Part shown: positions 10,511 to 24,195 of the stretch, one piece after another
How positions within the stretch are numbered: position 1 is the first letter of the stretch
Layout of the letters: the number at the start of each line of letters is the position of its first letter
Source of the DNA: Psoroptes ovis
Lineage: Eukaryota > Arthropoda > Arachnida > Sarcoptiformes > Psoroptidae
Reading direction: 5' to 3'
Assembly (NCBI GenBank): GCA_002943765.1
Contig: PQWQ01000029.1
Coordinates: 372,001-436,000, forward strand
Length of the DNA: 64,000 nucleotides
Position numbers and translations under genes: made by a program
Notes under the pieces: model-generated
Told to the model about the DNA's origin: nothing
Database searches by the model: none
What the model saw: the letters and a program-made list of their open reading frames with translations, nothing else

Positions 10511-10555
10511 ATATTCGTTGAAATTGCGTCGGTACTAAGCAATTTCAACGAATAT
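10511..10555. repeat. Perfect inverted repeat, 17-bp arms, 11-bp loop
   Basis: ATATTCGTTGAAATTGC (10511-10527) is followed by its exact reverse complement at 10539-10555, with GTCGGTACTAA between. It is unrelated to the MITE family by sequence. Confidence 0.8.
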
Positions 10556-12787
10556 CTAAATGATATGATATAGAAAAACAATGATATAATTGAATTTATG
10601 AATTCTCATTCGATTTCATTTTTTTCTCGAAACGGTCGATGTTTGATTAAAATTGATAATTTTCATTCGAATATCTCTTGGATTAGATTACACATATATG
10701 TACATTACGGTATTATTATTATCGATTAAAAGGTTATTATGAACAGGTTTTTACTTGTTCGATTATTTAATTTCTTAGATTATAGAAACACACACATACG
10801 AACACACATAGGTGCCTCATAATTGATGATGATTATTATTATAATTATAGCAAAACTTACATCTGTGCCATTTGAATGAATGAATGTGATTTCTCTCGAT
10901 TCGAAGTCAAATATTTAGAAGCTAAAAAAATCACCAAGTTAAATATGTTCACCTAAAAGTACTTAGAAGCAAGAAAAAAATTGAAGATGGATTCAAGGGA
11001 TTCAATTTCTTTTTTCTTCTAATTTAAAATCATTTATATATGATTATAAATACCGGTAACATGTCTCCAAATAATAGTTACAAATTTAAAATTTAAGAAA
11101 ATTATTATTACTTTAACGGGGAATTTAGATTGGAATTTGATTTGAATGGCGCCCATTAAAATTATCCGAAAATTCATTTTGTCGCCTTGATAAATAATAA
11201 TCATGACCTAAATGATTTTATAATTTGGTTTTTTTCTTTTTGAATCGAAAATTATTATTTTCCAAAATTTTATTGTTTTATGATTTAATTAATGTCTGTA
11301 AAAATCAAATTTATTATTATTGATCAAAATTTTCATCTTTCAATTTTGTCCATTGAAATTATTGCACATTGACAATCGTACATTTTGATAAATAAGAATA
11401 ATTTCCATTTATAAGGTTTAAGAAAAATGAAAAAATTTATCATTTAATTTCAGTGCACTTCGATGTGATTGATAATAATAATAATAATAATTAACACTAA
11501 TAAATAATCATTGGTTTAAGCTTAATTTGATGATATACATTCGAAATACAAAAATTGACGTCAATCAATTTTCAATTCAATCAATGATTCTCAAAATTTT
11601 TTTCAAGATTACCAAATAAAGACGAAGAATTGTGTTGAGAAAACTTTGGTCGTTTCTAGTTTTTCCGTTACTTTGTTTGATTTCTTTTTAGCCCCATTCA
11701 AGCTTCCCAAAAATGTCATATAATAGGCGAAGCTTAGGACTAACTAAATTCAAAAATAAATATTTGTCTCATATATCTCATCACAGTCGACCTGTGGATG
11801 ATTTTTAAATTTCAAAAATTTTTATTTTCATGATGAAATGACATTTCATGAACTTGTAATTAAACACTTGTTTGTTTTATTTGTTCATTTATGATTTGTG
11901 ATTGTGTGTAAGGCATGCGAAAAGAGAATCAAATTCAAATAAAAAAAGAATCAATTCCAAGAAATATTGCCGATCTAAAAAATATTTGATTACAATGTTT
12001 TAGTGGTAATTTTGAATCAGAAAAACTTGTAATTGATAATCGAGTTTTATCATTAATTACTCGAAAAAAATTCAATTTTCCGATTTGAACTCGAATTGAA
12101 TTGAATGTGATACAATCGAAAATTAAAAATTTTTCAATTGTTATTTGTTATTTGAAGGCACACAAAAACACATGCAATCATTGAAGAATTATAAAATATC
12201 TATTATCAATGATCAATAAATGCAATAATAATCTTATATGATGCCTGAAACTTTTCATTTTCATTCCACATTCATGAATTATGTAAATAAATAGACAAAC
12301 GAACGAACAAACAGCCAAACAAAAATAAGTAAATTCAAAAGGCTAAAGATAAGAATATTTTTGGGGAAATATTTATTCACCACCAATAAACATCAACAAA
12401 ATTTTGATAAACTTTTGTATGTATTGATATCTGTTTCCATTGTCATATTTGTTGTTGATGATAAACCTTAGAATAAAAAAATGAAATTTTTAAGATAAGG
12501 TTATTGATTGTAAAGAAGAATCTGATGAGTCTATGATTATCGAATATTAATATTATTGTTATCTAGCCTATGTTCCAAAATAGAGCATCATCTTTGGAAT
12601 CGCTTAAATGATATGAACCAATGAACAACATTATCTCATATACTTGAACATTGTTTATCACAGAAATCAATCTTTATTTAGGTTTTTTTCTTTCTTAAAT
12701 TTTATCTCTTATCGAATTTTTAGAAATGTTTGCTGTTGTTGTTCGTTTGTTTGTTTGTTGGCTCTTGGCTGTGTGTATTTCTATTTA

Positions 12788-12868
12788 TTATGTTGTCCGA
12801 TAAGTTTTTGCCGATTTTCTCATAATTTCCTACCGATATAATCGGTAAAAACTTTTCGGACAACCTAA
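12788..12868 (-). mobile_element. Palindromic mariner-type MITE, copy 2
   Basis: TTATGTTGTCCGATAAG to CTTTTCGGACAACCTAA, with TA flanks at 12786-12787 and 12869-12870. The asymmetric centre (CTCATAATTTCCTACCGATA) is in the opposite orientation to copy 1. Confidence 0.85.
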
Positions 12869-13194
12869 TATTTATTTTTATGTATACACTATCTTTTCAT
12901 TTGTATTTATATTCGTATTTAATTCCTTAGTATTTTCTTATATGAATGTCTGAAGGAAAATTTTCATTTTTTCCAAGTGATAAGAACAGATTTCTTATTT
13001 TTTCTTAAATTTTATTATCAAATCTTTTTGTTTGTGCATGTTTTTTTTCTTATTTCTGGAGACAACATTCTTATCAAATGTGATAAACACTTGGATGGGA
13101 CAATCCTATTATTATTATTATGATTAGTATATTACAATCTATGAATTTTGAATTTTTTAAAAAAAATTTAAATTCATTTTTTTTTTATTTTCAC

Positions 13195-13216
13195 TGATTC
13201 ATTCATTCATTCATTC
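13195..13216. repeat. ATTC tetranucleotide repeat
   Basis: About five tandem ATTC units in intergenic DNA. Confidence 0.6.
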
Positions 13217-13280
13217 AAAAGTAATCATATCATAGAGATAGAGATATGTGATATACACTTGTGTAATACCAACAACAATA

Positions 13281-13306
13281 GCCCCGAAAAAATCCGTTTT
13301 TGGGGC
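13281..13306. repeat. GC-capped perfect hairpin
   Basis: GCCCCGAAAAA is followed by ATCCG and then TTTTTGGGGC, giving a stem with a GC clamp unusual for this AT-rich interval. Confidence 0.6.
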
Positions 13307-13628
13307 CCGATAATAATAATTACGATATCGTAATTAATACTAATTTTCTTCATATTTTATCAATTAAAGTATTATTTACTTTCGATAAAGTTTTGAAAGA
13401 TAGATTTGAGATAGATATCGAATATCTTTACCTTTCTCATATTATCATTACGATTATTATTATTATTTGATTTCCAAAAGTCCATCGTATTCATCATTAT
13501 CCACAGACGACTTGAAAAGCTTTGAAACAATAATTTTGGTTTATATCAAATACAAAAAAACACACATTTAATGACCATTTCACCTAATAATAATCACAAA
13601 AATGATAATTATTGTCATTATAATAATA

Positions 13629-13709
13629 TTTAGGTTGTCCGAAAAGTTTTTGCCGAATTTCTCATCATTTCCTACGATATAATCGGTAGAAACTTTCCGG
13701 ACAACCTAA
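13629..13709 (-). mobile_element. Palindromic mariner-type MITE, copy 3
   Basis: TTTAGGTTGTCCGAAAAG to CTTTCCGGACAACCTAA, with TA before and after. The centre is in minus orientation and the arms carry a few mismatches. Confidence 0.85.
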
Positions 13710-16700
13710 TATAAATAATTCTATGATTATCTAACCATTCATCCATGTCACACACTAGATATTTTCATTTGAAATCATATGATATAAGGCCATAGAGTGC
13801 TGCTTGAATATAGATATGAAAATACTAGTATTTATAATTTTTGATTTCATTTTGTTTTTGTTTATCAGTATTTTTTCATTTTTTCAAAGATTATTATTCT
13901 TATCAAAGACCAATGAATGAATCAACGAGATGATGATACCCTCTCTCTTCCATTCTAATCAATAATTTCATTTGAAACCATCGGGGCTGTCGCATTTGCT
14001 TGCTGTATTTTCAACAAATTTTCTTATCAAATGTCATCTGACAGCCATTTGCTTTTGGTGGTACTATTTTGTGTATAAGTAACTACACAAGTTATCCACA
14101 AATAAATGGCCAATTTCTGATTTTTTTGATTCATAGATAAAAATAGATATGAATGTTCATATATATAAATGATGATGATGATAATATCATCATATGAAAA
14201 AATAATGATGATGATGATGAGAGTCGATCATATCTAATCATCATATTTTTTATTTTATTTCAAAAAATATTTAATGGGTATATAAATAATAGGGTGTGTG
14301 CACTGCTTGTAATAATAGTAAATGTGTGTGTGTTTGAAATGTGTTTATCTGTGTCTGAAATTTAGATTCCTTTTCTTGATATCATTGCAATAATGCTGCA
14401 GCCAAAAAAAAAAAAAATGAAAATTGTCAATGACATTTCTCCAATTGATCATGATGATGATGATGATTTTTGAATCATTTATCCGATTCATTTTTGATTT
14501 TTATCGAATTTTGTTATATTTTTCTGGTATTTTTTGATCGATCATTGAATCTATGAACATTGAACATTCGATTCAATCAGTTCAGACACAATTGAAAACA
14601 CCTTTGCAATATGTCATTGTCTTGAATTGTTGAAAAATTAGTGGGTGTAATCTAATGAAATCAGACATAATCTGTAAAGTAATGATGATTTATTTAGATA
14701 ATTCGCTCTGAAAGAAGTTGTAATTTTCATTTAGTGTCATTCATATTAATTATGATTAATAAAACAGATAAATAACTAAGAAATTTGAATCAAAATCGAT
14801 TAAAAATAAATCAATCAGTATGTGAAATTCAACAGGTTGGATAACCCGAATAATGTTCGATTGATTGTTTTGCTGTGATGAGACCGCAGATTAATGGGCT
14901 AGATCCATTCAAAAAAACTAGAATTAAGATTATTTATCTTAATATTTATTCATTTTTTTCAAATTCATAATTACCTTAATCAACATTATCAGATAAGATG
15001 AATCATTTTTGTTTTTTTGCATTTTGTTCATTTCCTCGAATCAAATGAAATTTGACTTGTAATTACTTGAAACATATATTTTCATATCTGAGATATGAAA
15101 ATTCATATTCTTATTTTCTTTCTCAGATTTTCTTCAAAAAATATACTTTTTTTTAATATTTTCAAATATTAAAATTGACTCGATTGCATTAATTATGAAT
15201 TTTGATTTGTTATTATTCATCATCACAGTCGAAATTCACCGATATTTTCATCTCTCATATTTTATCATTTCGAGATAATTTTTGGGCATCTTAAGTGATT
15301 GAATCAGAATTAGTCAATTCAAAATGATCTTGAAATACGACCATAAAAACATGTGTTTAAAATTTTGAATTGAATATTGAAAATTTTTGATTATTCTGGT
15401 GTTACACTTTGTAAATCAATATGGTCATTAGAAATTTAAGGCAGCCAAACTTTTGTTTCATTATTAGTTCTCGATTCCCTTTTTGTTTAGTTTTGCATAG
15501 CAAAGATGATAATTGACAATGTATTAAATTAAACGAGACATGTTTAACATTTCCACAACCATAGATAATAATTATATATTTGTTTGAAAAGCCCATTTCA
15601 TTTCAAAACAATTCGAATAATGTTTATTTTCAATTTGTGTGGACGCTTTCATTGCAAGAAGCGTGAAGTAGAAGTAAAATGCCAGATGTAATCACAAATA
15701 TTGAACAAAGGTGAATCCGAATCGGTAAAAAAACACTAGAATAATCGAAATCATGAAACGCCTTGTATTTATTTGTTTGGATTTCTTATTTTATTTATTT
15801 GAAAATTTTGGGCCGCATAATCATTATTAAGACATTTTTTCTCACCTTACATGCAAGATAATATATTTATTTGCATAAAAACCGATGATTTCTCTTTTTG
15901 GTCTGCAAATAAATGTCTAAAAAGTTATCATTTATTCTAATATTTCCGATCGGCAATATTAATTATATTGACGATTTTCATATTTAACATGCACACAAAA
16001 TGCATTGAACAAATAACGATCGACATCACGATTATTATTAATTTTTTTATTGATTTTGCTTTGAAAAAGTATCGTGTTCAGTATATTTGTTCAGTATGAT
16101 TTGGGCATGATGATGATGAGTAAACAGAATTATGATCATTTTTCCATTTGTACATTGAAGGCGTTTTTTTAATTATTATTTTCTTTGAATTTTTGATTTT
16201 CGGCTGATTTTGCTTTGACTTTGCTTTCTTCAAATCAAAAATGGTTTTGAAAAAATGACCGATGAAAATTGATTGCATCTTTTCTGATAAATCTATAACC
16301 TCATATAAACCAACAAAAAAAATATGTTTCATGGTCACCGGCTTCTTCCGTTCTGACCGTATTAGTCGGTCAATAAGACCACGGAAATTGGGTTTCTTTT
16401 TTTCCCGAAAGTTGCATGCATTCAGTCGGTTTCATATTTCAATTTTTCTCGTGTAAATAAACAAGAATCTAACGCCAGACAGCACACGAACATATTAAAA
16501 AAAATATTATTATCATTAATTGTAATTATCCGTATTATTTGAAGATTATATTTACGAAACATAAATTATTATTATTATTATAACATAAAATACGAATTGT
16601 TATTTATTTAGCTGAGCTTAAATTGAATTTTTAAAAAATCTTTGGAACCTGAATATATGGATGGAGTACACATGCAGCCATGTGTGCGTGGTTAAAAGTC

Positions 16701-17791
16701 TTATGTTTGACTTAAAATTGAAAATAACAATTGTCATAATAAGAATAATAATGATATCTTGTGTGATCTTTGCATTCGTAAAATGTTTGTGAATATTCTA
16801 GCAATTTCTGCTTGCGCACTGCTTCATCATCATCATCATATACAATCAAAACCGTACAGATTCTAATCATGTAAGAATCAATGTAATTCAATGTACAAGA
16901 ATCGAAGAAAAACATGTATTCTTCGATGATGATTGAAGCTATGACCAACAGCTATCAAATCAGAAAATTTGTGCAGCCAAAAAATAATTATTTTTGAATA
17001 TATATTCCATGATTTGAATCAACTTTGATTCAATTATTTGATTTGTCTTCGTTTGTCCATTTTGATAGATTTATATCCACAAAATGATAATTTCCTCATA
17101 ATTTTACTTTGTTTTGTTTAATGAAATTCCATTCCATCCATTCCAAAAAATACTGATTATAATCGATTAAATCGATTTTTTACGTGAAAAAGTTGAGAAT
17201 AATTTCAAACAAAAAAGATTTCAGATAAGATTCAAATCATTTTACATCCAGCCATCATCATCATATGTTATTAACAATTTTAAAATTTAACAAAATTAGC
17301 ATAACTTATAGCCTGAAAAAGTAAATGGTCATAGTCTTCAATGAAATTATTTTAATATTATCAAATTTGCGTCATAAATGATTCAATGATTTTAATCGAT
17401 AAATATTCGATCATTGATTTCATCGATGATACATAATTATAAACTGATTGATTGATATTGTGAATATGTTGCAAATCATTCAAAAATTATTATTTCAAAT
17501 TTTCAAATTTGTTTTCCATTTAAAATATTTTATCAATCCGATCATTCATCAATCCGATTCATTAATATTCACGAAATTTTTCTGATTTTGATTATTCTTT
17601 GATTAGATTATTCTACATATCGAATTGATTGCCGGCAAGACATATCGAAGAAATAATGTAAGTATTTTAATTCATTTTTTTATTTAAAATATTATCATTC
17701 ATTGATATTTAATCATGCGATTCTTATGAATTTATGAATTAACTTATCGAAAACAAATTAGCTCATGCCATATTTGGCTGTTGTTATTTAT

Positions 17792-17871
17792 ATAAGTTGT
17801 CCGATAAGTTTTTGCCTATTTTCTCATTATTACCTACGATATAATCGGCAAAAACTTTTTGAACAACCTAG
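17792..17871 (-). mobile_element. Palindromic mariner-type MITE, copy 4 (degraded ends)
   Basis: ATAAGTTGTCCGATAAG to CTTTTTGAACAACCTAG. The terminal bases have mutated, so the target duplication is not clear. The internal centre CTACGATATAATCGGC matches the family. Confidence 0.78.
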
Positions 17872-19613
17872 AATAAAATTAGAATCACTCATTCTTAATA
17901 ATAATGAATGCATCCAAAGCAATTTTTTTCTAATGAAAATTTATTATTATTCATTTATTATTATATTGATAGTGTTGATAATTTTGATTATTTCATCTAA
18001 AATTTTCAATACACACACACATTTATTGCATTTTCCCTTACATAAAATGATTATCATTCATCCCATACCTAACTGATTGAATCAAAAGTTGAAATGATGA
18101 TGATAATAATGTCTTAAATTATTTATTGCCATTCATATATATGAGATTTGCGGTTATTGATAATCGTTAGTTGTGATTTTCAGCACAGAAAAAAATACAG
18201 GTAGTCTTTGATCAAAAATAATGATTTCATTCATTTGTATTTGATTTCATCGTTTTTTCTATCCACTCAATTTGATTGATTTGAAACGGTTGATTTATAA
18301 TTGACAAGGTGTAGTCTTATTCGATAATAATAATTATGAGATTATGATATTCATAAAATGATTTGATTGAAAAAATGAAATCTATATTCATAATCAAAAT
18401 ATGGCATTCTCTACAACCAAACCCTTTCGATTTGTTCATTTGAAAGCTGTGAAAGCCATGAAAATAAAATATCCTCTTGGAAAATGATCGAAATGTCCAT
18501 AGATTATTGGTTTTTCATTGATTTCTTTCCCGAAAAATGTCTTAAATTCAATGAAATCAAAGAAATATCGATGGTTATGGCATGAAAAAAGCCCAGCAAA
18601 TGGATGGACATATTTCTTAAATTTTCATTCAAAACAAGCTGATTCTTTCATATCTCATATTGTGCTGAATAATAAGAGATAAGAAATTTTGAATTTTTAC
18701 AAAAGATAATTATCTTAATTCGATTTTTCAGTTTTCCAGCAAAATTTTCTTCTCAAGAAATGTCGCCAAAGGTATCTCTCGTCCAGTTTCAACTAATAAT
18801 TTCATATTTGATTTTTCTATCAAAATTATCAATGATAACTTTGAAGAAAATGTTTATCTACAAATTAGTTTTTTGCCCGAAAAATGTGAAATGTCTCGAA
18901 TCAATTTGAATCACAATTTTTCTTGGCTTGATTTTTCTAAGATTATGTCGCTTAAGAATCTGTTATTGAAAAGAAAAATGGGAGCGGTAATTGTGCAATT
19001 AATACGGCAGCATCAAATACTAACGAATGAATTTTGAATAAATATTTGATTTGATTTGACTTGACCAGAATATCTTTTTGTCAATGTGAGAAATGTTAAT
19101 GATCTTACGATGTACTACAATTGTTGACATGAATTGTTTCAATGATTCAATCAGTATTTCATTTTTTGGAATACTGATACATGATTTCCAATTTTATTTT
19201 TTGGTCTTAATCGATTTCAATTCATATCTGATTCAGATATATCTACCAAATTCATACTTTGGTATAAATGAATTCATTTATAAATAAATTATTTTTACCA
19301 AAAAGATGATTGAATGCTCATTAATCAATATTTCAAATCTGGCGTCGGTTAGTCGCGATATGATTTTGTTTGTTTGTTTGTCACAATTCATTGACTTGTT
19401 GTGCCTTGTATTTATTATGTATATGTCATATAATAACCAAAAATCAGTCATTGCATATGCCATTTTAATCATTATCAATGAATTAATCTATTTGAAAATT
19501 GTAATTTGATAATGATAATGAAAATGATGATGATGATGATCATCATTATCATCGATGAATATTCCTTATAGACATCAAATGGCCGGATATAAATTGAATT
19601 TTCAGTTTTAATA

Positions 19614-19693
19614 ATAGGTTGTCCGAAAATTTTTTACCGATTATATCGTAAGGAATGATGAGAAAATCGGCAAAAACTTATCGGACAACCTTG
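19614..19693 (+). mobile_element. Palindromic mariner-type MITE, copy 5
   Basis: ATAGGTTGTCCGAAAATT to ACTTATCGGACAACCTTG, in plus orientation with the centre TATATCGTAAGGAATGATGA. The right terminus has diverged. Confidence 0.8.
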
Positions 19694-20162
19694 TTATATT
19701 TATCGCATAACACAAAAATTATCATTTAATCTTTTTAATTTTCTTTGAAAAAAAAAGAAAAAAAATTATCACAATTTTCAATATGTTTCCCTTGCTATAT
19801 TTTATTTATCTCTATCTATCATATGAATATTCAAGAAAAGGCGACAAAAAAAAAGATTCATTTTTTTATCTGGTTGGCTTTAATTCTGAATGATTCGACG
19901 ATCGAATCGCTTTATAATGATGAGATATGAAATCAGTTTTTCAATTAAATTTTTTTTTTTCAAATTTCTATGGGAGAAGCTTTAGTGTAAAATTTTTTTT
20001 GCCATGCATAGCTTTGATAGCAAATTTGATATTATCAAAAATTTTAATCTTCCGGTAATCAGAAATTTTCTTTATTTTTATTTTTTGATGATATTTAAAC
20101 TTGAAACATCAATATGTATGTATTCACATATCAATTCTGATTTCATTAGAAATACATTGATC

Positions 20163-20185
20163 AAAAAAAAAAAAAAAAAAAAAAA
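20163..20185. repeat. Poly-A tract, about 23 bp
   Basis: Uninterrupted A run without a recognisable retroelement body upstream, so it is probably a simple homopolymer. Confidence 0.8.
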
Positions 20186-20968
20186 TTATCAAAGTCAAAT
20201 CAAATATATAGCAATCAAATGCATCGATATAATAATGGAAGAAAAAAAATTTATTGAAAATGAATTAAATAAATGAAGATTGCCCAGAAAATGTTGATTA
20301 AAATTTCAAGAAATGAATTGACGAATTTTTTTTTCTTAGATATAAATATGTATGATGATAGAGTATCAACAACATTCAACCTTATCAAACACACATCTAT
20401 TTCAATCACATTTGAGTCTTCATTTGCTTTGAAATGTAGATTAACATCTTTGAAAATTTGGCTCAATCAATGATCTTATTTTAGATCTTAAAACCATGGA
20501 ATCGAAATCTGCAAGATTTTTCCAGAATCCATTCACTTCCAAAATGAATAGAATGATAAGAAATTCAAAAATGACACTCCGAATTTCATTCTCAAATTTT
20601 CTAGAATTTATCATATTTCATATAAAGAGATAAATAAGTTTTATCTCGAATGATCAGGGTGAAAAGTTTTTCGATTATTACTCCTAAAAATAAATATTTA
20701 ATTACTGCTATACAAATAAAAATAGACAATTGATTATATTTCATTTGATCTGAAATACTCTTTTCAAGCATTAATTTTCACGTGTGCATATCGATATCTA
20801 TTAAATATTTGAATTAGATATGATAGCCACTGAAGAAATTGAATTGAATTATCTCTACGATGCATTATCTAATGCAAATATAATGACTGTTTCATGTTAT
20901 CTTTGAGTTTTTTTTCAATTTTGGCTCTATTTTTGTATTTATTTATTTTCGATTCAAACATCAATATA

Positions 20969-21049
20969 TTGGTTTGCTCGAAAAGTTTTTGCCAATTTTT
21001 CAATGATTTTCTACGATATAACCGGTGGAAAACTTTGCGGACAACCTAT
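20969..21049 (-). mobile_element. Palindromic mariner-type MITE, copy 6 (old)
   Basis: TTGGTTTGCTCGAAAAG to CTTTGCGGACAACCTAT, with TA flanks retained on both sides. It is the most mutated left terminus of the set. Confidence 0.75.
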
Positions 21050-21790
21050 TAAAAAAAATACATGAGAAATTTCCCAAATTCGATTCACAGATCTGAACTA
21101 TGAATGTATTGATATTTAATTCTCGAATATTGATTTCGAATAATCGACTAATTTGAATCTCAAAAAGTTTGCTCATTTATTCATTCGAATAATTTCCATT
21201 TTTTTCTGATTTGAAAAACTAAACCCAAAACTATAAATAATCTAATCTACAAGCAAATAAAATTTTCTCGAACAAAATCCAATTCGATTATTATCTTATT
21301 GTTTTAAGCAATAATTTTAATTCTTGAATTTGACAATTATTTTTGTGACGAGTAAAAACTAAAAATTATCAACACCAGTAGTCGAATGAATAGATATTAA
21401 GTCAATGAATGTTTGAAGAGAGAGAGATGTTTATCGAACAATGTCTCGAAATTCAATTGCTCAACACACACCAACTGCTCCCTTAATATGCATAGATATG
21501 CACACCTGTTTGTTTGAAAAATAATAATTCCACATTAGTGAAAATGCAGCCATATGATAGATAAGCAAAAAAAAAATCCGAAAATATGATAAGCAAAAAA
21601 ATAAAAATAATAGTAGCTCAGATAATGATATGATAACCGAATATCTGTGAATATATACAGGTAATAGCTGACGCTTATCCGTTGATAATGTTGAAAATTA
21701 TTTCAGTTTTTCAGTTTCAATTCAGTTTTATTTGATAAATTTTTGATCATTTATGATGATGATGATCAAGATTGATAAGTTGTAAATGTA

Positions 21791-21872
21791 TTAGATTGTC
21801 CGATAAGTTTTTGCCGATTTTCTCTAATAATTCCTTACGTTATAATCGGCAGAAACTTTTCGGACAACCTAG
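21791..21872 (-). mobile_element. Palindromic mariner-type MITE, copy 7
   Basis: TTAGATTGTCCGATAAG to CTTTTCGGACAACCTAG, with TA before the left end. The centre is in minus orientation. Confidence 0.83.
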
Positions 21873-21936
21873 CATTTTCTAAGCCGAAAAATAGTCATAG
21901 AATTATCATAACTACAATTAAGTATAATTTCAATTA

Positions 21937-21959
21937 TTTTTTTTTTTTTTTTTTTTTTT
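21937..21959. repeat. Poly-T tract, about 23 bp
   Basis: Uninterrupted T run, about 65 bp downstream of MITE copy 7. Confidence 0.8.
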
Positions 21960-22345
21960 GCTCAAAATTCACTGCGAATCGTTTCACTTGAAAATCGTTT
22001 CACAATCTCTTTCTGCAATCGCTTTATCATTTGAATTTAATCTCATTGAATTTTTATTTTGAAATTTTGCCATTTTCAATTTAGCTCATTTAGATTGTTA
22101 TCTCTTCATAGGCTCATATGTATGTGTTTTGTGCATTTTGCTCTTGCTTTGTTCAATGTTTTAGATTTCAGATTTTTCCTCTTCCTTTCTCTGCATTATG
22201 AGCAAATCTATGACAGTTTTTTTTTGTGTTGAATTGAATTGAACCAAACTCTTTAGAGATTTAAAAAAATCACTAGTCAAAAATCAATGATGATTATAAG
22301 ATGATGACGAATCGAATTAAAAAAATGAATGAATGATTTCATATA

Positions 22346-22426
22346 TTAGGTTGTCCAGAAAGTTCTAGCCGATTTTCATGAGCAACTCTATTCGATTAAG
22401 CCGAATGAACTTTTCGGACAGCCTAA
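22346..22426 (+). mobile_element. Palindromic mariner-type MITE, copy 8 (divergent interior)
   Basis: TTAGGTTGTCCAGAAAG to CTTTTCGGACAGCCTAA, with TA before the left end. The interior (CATGAGCAACTCTATTCG) differs from the main family, which suggests another subfamily or an old copy. Orientation is nominal. Confidence 0.8.
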
Positions 22427-24116
22427 ATATAATTTTGATAAAATAAAAAAAGTAAAACGATTCATTTTTATCTCTGAAAAATTTCCATTTTCATCTTTTG
22501 AAATTTCTGAAATGTGACACTATGAATGGCGGGCATAATTGCAGAATATTTCCAGAATAAGATTGGAATCAGAATATCGGGAATATTCCATATGAATATT
22601 CATTTGTGTACATGTTCATAGTTGTGAATCACAATTTAGGGCTATTTAGTGATAGGGCTCACTAGAGCCACGTGTCTAAATAATAATCTAAATAAAAGAT
22701 ACACGCGTCGGTTAATAGTTTGTGTGTGTTAGTGTATGATATCATATCATTTCCGAAAATTCCTGATTTCGCTTCAGAATTTTATTGATCTAAAAACAAA
22801 AAAGTTAAGTCTTGATTTCGATTTGCCTTGATTTCATAGATCAAAATCGAAATGAAAAAACATTTACATTTGTTCCCTGCATTTGCAAAATGAATGTTTC
22901 AATTGAATTCTTCAATTGATAAATGTTATTTAATGTTTTCAAAGCCAAACCTAACATTTTTGACTCATCATAAATTGTTTATATTTTATCTCATCATGAT
23001 GATCAAATGATGATTGGTGGATGGTTTGAAGGCGAGAGGAGCGAGTAAAAAATTTAATAATTCAAATCATCAAAATCAAAAATGATTTTTACATGCGAAC
23101 AACAATTAAAATGCTACAACAACAATGATTTGGTTATCTTTGATGAACCAGAATCCGGCATTTGGTTACAACGATAATTATTTTTGGAAATTTGAATGTC
23201 TATTTTTGTATTGTATCTATATATGCATGATGATGATGATTGAATGAAATGATTGTTGATTTTTCAATAATTATCAATTCAATCCAATCTTCTTGATCGA
23301 ATTCTTGATGTACAAATACATTTCAAATTCATATCATATCAAATTATCATCAGAAAGCAGCAACTATAAATTTCGCCTTGGCTTTACTTCAATTGTTTAA
23401 TGTATGATGTTTGGCCGGATATATGTTACACAATGTCAAAAAAAAAGAAATCAATGCAAAATCAGTGACTGGCATTTGTGCATATTTATTGATAAAAATA
23501 TATACCAGAAATGATTTTTGATTTTTATTTTTGATTATCATCGAAAATAACTATTCATAATATAATGGTTATAGATATTCATATAGTATTAGCTACATTT
23601 TTTGAAATATTGAAATCTGAAATTTCAACGCTGCTGCAGCAGCAAAAAAACTTGATTCATAGATTCATATCATCATTGATGATGATAATATCATGAATAC
23701 GATTCAGAATTCTAGAAGAGAGGTTTTTGCTAGATTTTTTGAAGAGAAATTCACTGAAAAAAATATTCCTGATAATAATCTTTGTTTTGAAATAAAATGA
23801 AATAAAACTTCAAATTTCAAATAATAATAACAACAACATGACAGCGATTATCAATTGCAAATAAGAAATAATAACGAATGAAATAATGAATATAGAAATA
23901 AGAAAAGATGGCAATGAACGAATAGTATTTTTGAAAATTTTCTTGAAAATGTTTAAAACATTGGAACATTTTGAAAGAAAAAAATACAAAGATTGTTATC
24001 AATGTTTTTATCATTATCTTTATCATATCTGTGTGTAACATCAGCTGAAGCATTTATAATAACAATAATGACAATCAATCTTCATTGGAATCAATGCCAA
24101 GTATAGCATAATAATT

Positions 24117-24195
24117 TTAGGTTGTCCCATAAGTTCTTGCCGTTTTTAGAATTTTTTTCATTCGAAAAATGGCAAGAACTTATGGGACAACCTAA
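24117..24195. mobile_element. Palindromic mariner-type MITE, copy 9 (separate subfamily)
   Basis: TTAGGTTGTCCCATAAGTTC pairs perfectly with GAACTTATGGGACAACCTAA, and the arms remain paired through CTTGCC/GGCAAG. The arm sequence (CCCATAAGTTC) and the interior differ from the other copies, but the termini are the same. It looks like a younger or distinct subfamily. Confidence 0.85.
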
